Part shown: one piece after another, positions 11,919 to 14,724 of the stretch | Numbering within the stretch: position 1 is the first letter of the stretch | Layout of the letters: each line of letters opens with the position of its first letter | Source: an uncultured Clostridia bacterium | Lineage (GTDB): Bacteria > Bacillota > Clostridia > Oscillospirales > Ruminococcaceae | DNA length: 14,724 bases | Direction: 5' to 3' | Assembly: GCA_937892655.1 (NCBI GenBank) | Contig: CALBJC010000152.1 | Span: 1-14,724 of the forward strand | Translations under genes and position numbers: made by a program | Notes under the pieces: model-generated | The model's input: the letters and a program-made list of their open reading frames with translations, nothing else | The model's database searches: none | What the model was told of the DNA's origin: nothing

Positions 11919-13352
11919 ATGAATTATAAAATGATTGGCTATATACTTGGCTGGATTATATTCTTTTCGGGCGGTTTTCTGGCGGTACCTGTAATTACGG
12001 CTATAGTATATGGCGAAAAAGAAATTTTTGCATATCTGGGCGTTATGCTTTTCTGCCTTATCGCTGGCAGGCTTATAACATTAAAACGTCCACAAAACAC
12101 AAACCTTTTCTCTCGTGACGGTTTTATGATAGTAGCGCTCAGCTGGATAGTATTATCGCTTTTTGGCGCTTTGCCAATGTTCTTATGCGGTGATATAAAA
12201 AGCTTTGTTGATGCGCTTTTTGAATCGGTATCCGGCTTTACAACAACGGGTGCGTCTATTATGACAAGCGTTGAAGCCGCATCAAAGGCAACGCTTATAT
12301 GGCGTAGCTTTTCTCATTGGATAGGCGGTATGGGTGTTCTGGTGTTTGTTATGGCATTTCTGCCGCTGTCAGGCGGGCAGAATATGCATATTATGAAGGC
12401 TGAATCCCCTGGTCCTTCCGTTTCAAAGCTTGTGCCAAGAGTAAAAACAACAGCATTTTTATTGTATTCTATTTATTTCATTCTCACGCTTATTGAGTTT
12501 GTAGCCCTGCTGTTTGGCGGAATGCCTGTGTTTGACGCTATCTGTACATCTATAGCAACCGCAGGTACAGGTGGCTTTGGCATTTATAATAACAGTATGG
12601 CTGGCTTTACTCCGGCTATTCAGATAATCGTAACGGTATTTATGATACTGTTTTCAATCAATTTCAACTCGTATTATCTTATCTATTCAAGAAAATTCAA
12701 AGAGGCGTTTACTGTTGAAGTAAAAGTGTTTTTGCTGATAGTTTTTTCTTCAATTGCGATTATTACCCTGAATATAAGCGGTATGTATGAAAAAATCGGC
12801 GATTGTATCCGCCATGCCGCTTTTGCAGTAGGCTCTGTTATTTCAACAACGGGCTTTGCGACCGAGGATTTCAATCTGTGGCCTGAGCTGTCAAGAACGG
12901 TATTGGTTCTTATAATGTTTATAGGTGCTTGTGCCGGCTCTACGGGCGGCGGCATCAAGGTTTCAAGATTTTTAATTCTTTTCAAAACCATAGGCAAGGA
13001 GCTTGATGGAATAATTCATCCAAAGCAGGTGAAGAAAATCAAAATAGGCTCTCACGAGGTTGAACACGAGGTTTTACGTTCGGTAAATGTATATCTTATA
13101 TGCTATTTTGTGATTTATGTGGTATCAATGCTTTTGATATCATTTGATAACCACGATTTAATAACAAACTTTACTGCGGTAGCCGCAACTATCAATAACA
13201 TCGGCCCCGGTCTTGAAATGGTAGGCCCTACAGCAAACTATGCCTTTTTCTCAGATGGTGCAAAATTAGTTCTGATGTTTGATATGCTCGCAGGTCGTCT
13301 TGAATTATTTCCGCTGCTTTTGTTATTAAAGCCTTCTGCGTGGAAAAAATAA
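11919..13352 (+). CDS. trkH: Trk potassium transporter membrane subunit TrkH
   Basis: A 477-residue membrane protein of the TrkH/KtrB family that imports potassium ions. Four filter segments of the four M-P-M repeats are visible: TTTG (108-111), TAGTGG (214-219), STTG (309-312) and NNIGPG (426-431). Family motifs WIGGMGVLVFVMAFLP (134-149) and GACAGSTGGGIKVSRF (336-351), and the C-terminal MLAGRLELFPLLLL, are present. The full TrkH-like length with two N-terminal helices favours TrkH over the shorter KtrB. It shares the trkA promoter (15-base gap) and has a weak AGG-type ribosome site, so some translational coupling to trkA is likely. A terminator follows directly after its stop codon. Confidence 0.96.
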   Translation: MNYKMIGYILGWIIFFSGGFLAVPVITAIVYGEKEIFAYLGVMLFCLIAGRLITLKRPQNTNLFSRDGFMIVALSWIVLSLFGALPMFLCGDIKSFVDALFESVSGFTTTGASIMTSVEAASKATLIWRSFSHWIGGMGVLVFVMAFLPLSGGQNMHIMKAESPGPSVSKLVPRVKTTAFLLYSIYFILTLIEFVALLFGGMPVFDAICTSIATAGTGGFGIYNNSMAGFTPAIQIIVTVFMILFSINFNSYYLIYSRKFKEAFTVEVKVFLLIVFSSIAIITLNISGMYEKIGDCIRHAAFAVGSVISTTGFATEDFNLWPELSRTVLVLIMFIGACAGSTGGGIKVSRFLILFKTIGKELDGIIHPKQVKKIKIGSHEVEHEVLRSVNVYLICYFVIYVVSMLLISFDNHDLITNFTAVAATINNIGPGLEMVGPTANYAFFSDGAKLVLMFDMLAGRLELFPLLLLLKPSAWKK

Positions 13353-13357
13353 GCTTT

Positions 13358-13390
13358 AAAAAGCATCCTTTATGGGTGCTTTTTCTATTT
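13358..13390 (+). terminator. Rho-independent terminator after trkH
   Basis: AAAAAGCATCC (13358-13368), loop TTTAT, GGGTGCTTTTT (13374-13384), then CTATTT. 11-bp stem with one T-G pair. Confidence 0.85.
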
Positions 13391-13411
13391 AATTATTATA
13401 TCTTTTTACTC

Positions 13412-13440
13412 TTGCATTTAGCGGTCTGGCATTGTATAAT
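13412..13440 (+). promoter_or_regulatory. Promoter of the solute-binding lipoprotein gene
   Basis: A perfect TATAAT (13435-13440), 17 bases downstream of a weak TTGCAT (13412-13417), between the trkH terminator and the lipoprotein gene. Confidence 0.6.
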
Positions 13441-13477
13441 AATTATGTATACTATATTCAAAGAAAGGGGTAATCGT

Positions 13478-14374
13478 ATGAAGCGAAAAAGCGTTTTTTT
13501 AGTATTGTTAAGTGTTTTTGTGATGCTTTTGAGCGGCTGCAGTGAGATAGCTCAGACAAGTGAAGAATACATACCCCCTGAATATACCCCTCAGGCATAT
13601 CCCGTAGCGGTCGAGGGCATCTCTTTTGAGAAAGCTCCATCGGCTGTTGTATGTCTTTCCCCTACAATAGCGGATATGCTCTTTGAGCTTGATGCCGCTG
13701 ACTGTATGGTAGCGGCAAATATTGAAAAAAACTCATTTCTGTATAATAACAGAGGCGATTTTGATATTGCTCAGTGCTCGGGCGCTGTAAACCCTGATAT
13801 TGATGAGATTTTGTCATATTCACCCGACCTGGTGCTGACATCTACCCCTATGGGCGCTATGGATGTAAAGAAGATTACAGACAGCGGAGCAAAATTCTTG
13901 TATATCCCTCCGGCGTGCGATATTGTGTCAATGATGGAAATGTATTCAATGCTCTCGCTCATCTGCTATGGCGATATAGTTGCTATGCAGAAGGTGGATG
14001 AAGCGACAGAACCTCTCTTTTATTCAATAGAGAATATGTCAGAGCAGGCGTCTGACAAAAGCTTTGCCTTTTTGCAGACACAGAGCTTTTACCCTGCTTC
14101 AGATGATACCTTTATCGGTAGCGTTTTAGATGCCGCTTATGGTGACAACGTTTTTGCAGATGCCCGCTACAGCGGTGATATTTCAAAAATCTCCGAGCTT
14201 GCGCCCGATTTTATATTCTTATCATCGGATATTGATGAGGCTACTTTGTCAGAGAATATAAGCCTCCCTGAAAGCTCTCATATCATTCACCTGAAATGTG
14301 ATGAAAAGCTGACTACTGCAACGAATGCTATGCAGATAATTTCAAGTGCGAGCGGATACTTCGCATGGGCTTAA
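13478..14374 (+). CDS. Periplasmic-binding-type (BtuF/FepB-like) lipoprotein
   Basis: A 298-residue lipoprotein: signal peptide MKRKSVFLVLLSVFVMLLSGC with lipobox LLSGC and Cys21 lipidated, a short Tyr/Pro linker (30-42), then a helical-backbone binding-protein fold. Two family cues are AVVCLSPTIADMLFEL (56-71) and NPDIDEILSYSPDLVLTS (105-122), typical of cluster III proteins that bind iron-siderophores, haem or cobalamin. The C-terminal lobe carries SELAPDFIFLS (239-249). The ligand cannot be assigned. I chose ATG 13478, seven bases after AAAGGGG (13464-13470); the reading frame is open back into trkH, but an upstream start would bury the signal peptide. No permease or ATPase gene is beside it: trkH is upstream with a terminator and a DUF21 protein is downstream. 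It may work with transporters encoded elsewhere or have a non-transport role. Confidence 0.85.
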   Translation: MKRKSVFLVLLSVFVMLLSGCSEIAQTSEEYIPPEYTPQAYPVAVEGISFEKAPSAVVCLSPTIADMLFELDAADCMVAANIEKNSFLYNNRGDFDIAQCSGAVNPDIDEILSYSPDLVLTSTPMGAMDVKKITDSGAKFLYIPPACDIVSMMEMYSMLSLICYGDIVAMQKVDEATEPLFYSIENMSEQASDKSFAFLQTQSFYPASDDTFIGSVLDAAYGDNVFADARYSGDISKISELAPDFIFLSSDIDEATLSENISLPESSHIIHLKCDEKLTTATNAMQIISSASGYFAWA

Positions 14375-14378
14375 ACCC

Positions 14379-14407
14379 TTGACATAGCAGTATAAAATTG
14401 ATATACT
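14379..14407 (+). promoter_or_regulatory. Strong sigma-A promoter of the CNNM/CorC-type gene
   Basis: TTGACA (14379-14384), 17 bases, TATACT (14402-14407) with a TGA extension before the -10 box. It starts 5 bases after the preceding stop codon. Confidence 0.88.
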
Positions 14408-14426
14408 GAATTTAATAATGTTATGA

Positions 14427-14473
14427 AATATTATTCTCATAATATTAAAATATTTAAATTCAAAAAATTTGAA
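14427..14473 (+). other. A/T-rich stem-loops in the leader of the CNNM/CorC-type gene
   Basis: Two perfect inverted repeats lie in the roughly 72-base leader. AATATTAT (14427-14434), loop TCTC, ATAATATT (14439-14446) is the first. TTCAAA (14459-14464), loop AAA, TTTGAA (14468-14473) is the second, and it overlaps the edge of the AAAGG ribosome site (14472-14476). Both are A/T-only or nearly so and therefore weak. Control of translation is possible but unproven. Confidence 0.35.
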
Positions 14474-14485
14474 AGGTTGGTAAAA

Positions 14486-14724
14486 ATGGACGACCCTAGT
14501 CGATTGTGGGTATTATTGATCGGTGCAATACTGAGTATTTTAATTATGGCCTTTTTCACAGCGTGTGAAGCGGCTGTAACAGAGCTTCCTGACGCAAAGC
14601 TTAAAAAGAATGCGCAGACAGATAAAAAGTGGGAAAAGGTTTTAAAGCTTGTTTCAAAGCCTGCGAGAATTATTCTTGCTATGTCTGTTTTCAGGCTTCT
14701 TATGGCTTTTTCCCCGGCTTTTTT
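14486..14724 (+). CDS. CNNM/CorC (HlyC) family membrane protein, N-terminal 79 codons
   Basis: The partial protein starts MDDPSRLWVLLIGAILSILI and continues MAFFTACEAAVTELPDAKLK, which fits the first transmembrane helix of the DUF21 (CNNM) domain, where FFSGAEAAL is usual. A charged loop and a second hydrophobic stretch (IILAMSVFRLLMAFSPAFF) follow. Full-length members add two CBS domains and a CorC_HlyC domain and act in magnesium or cobalt efflux; those parts lie beyond the window. The ATG at 14486 has AAAGG 9 bases upstream. The Ser-Gly-Ala of the usual motif reads Thr-Ala-Cys here, a divergence. It has its own strong promoter, so it is not simply a distal gene of the preceding unit. Confidence 0.8.
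   Translation, partial: MDDPSRLWVLLIGAILSILIMAFFTACEAAVTELPDAKLKKNAQTDKKWEKVLKLVSKPARIILAMSVFRLLMAFSPAF

Noticed and set aside
13340..13477. Upstream in-frame extension of the solute-binding lipoprotein overlapping trkH
   Set aside because: It would cover the trkH terminator and the TATAAT promoter and would bury the signal peptide; ATG 13478 has a good AAAGGGG site.

Overview
The window is ordinary chromosomal DNA from a low-GC Gram-positive anaerobe, most likely a gut or rumen clostridium of the Ruminococcus/Oscillospiraceae type. Four things point there: the ylxM-ffh-rpsP-khpA-rimM order, a cellobiose phosphorylase very close to the Clostridium thermocellum type, AGGAGG-type ribosome binding sites, and near-consensus sigma-A promoters. 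I see no IS element, phage gene, CRISPR array, tRNA or rRNA, and no gene-free stretch longer than about 250 bases. This assignment comes from reading the sequence and recalling protein families; no search was run.

Region 1 (1-2561, minus strand) is a translation and protein-targeting operon. One excellent promoter (TTGACA, 17-base spacer, TATAAT) drives ylxM, ffh (signal recognition particle GTPase), rpsP (ribosomal protein S16), khpA (KH-domain RNA-binding protein) and rimM, which runs off the left edge. A long hairpin with a GAAA loop sits between khpA and rimM.

Region 2 (2600-7501, plus strand) is carbohydrate and redox metabolism. A GTG-started aldo/keto reductase ends in its own terminator. 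It is followed by a two-gene operon of an aldose 1-epimerase-like mutarotase and a GH94 cellobiose phosphorylase. The operon promoter region carries a LacI-type palindrome (TTAAACGTTTAA) and an 11-bp inverted repeat. Together the two enzymes fit intracellular phosphorolysis of cellobiose with anomer interconversion; no transporter or regulator gene is in view.

Region 3 (7600-9350) is a convergent pair: an Asp-rich repeat-bearing lipoprotein on the plus strand and a zinc-ribbon, single-pass membrane protein on the minus strand. They share a bidirectional terminator, and neither has an assigned function.

Region 4 (9400-14724, plus strand) holds punA (purine nucleoside phosphorylase, with an unusual active-site motif), a trkA-trkH potassium-uptake operon, a solute-binding lipoprotein without transporter partners, and the first 79 codons of a CNNM/CorC-type (DUF21) membrane protein cut by the right edge. 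Most units have a recognisable promoter and a rho-independent terminator.

No clearly new biological system is visible. The most interesting signals are regulatory: the operator-like repeats ahead of the cellobiose operon, the hairpins at or near the predicted 5' ends of several transcripts, and the khpA-rimM hairpin. The PNP motif change and the two anonymous envelope proteins come next.
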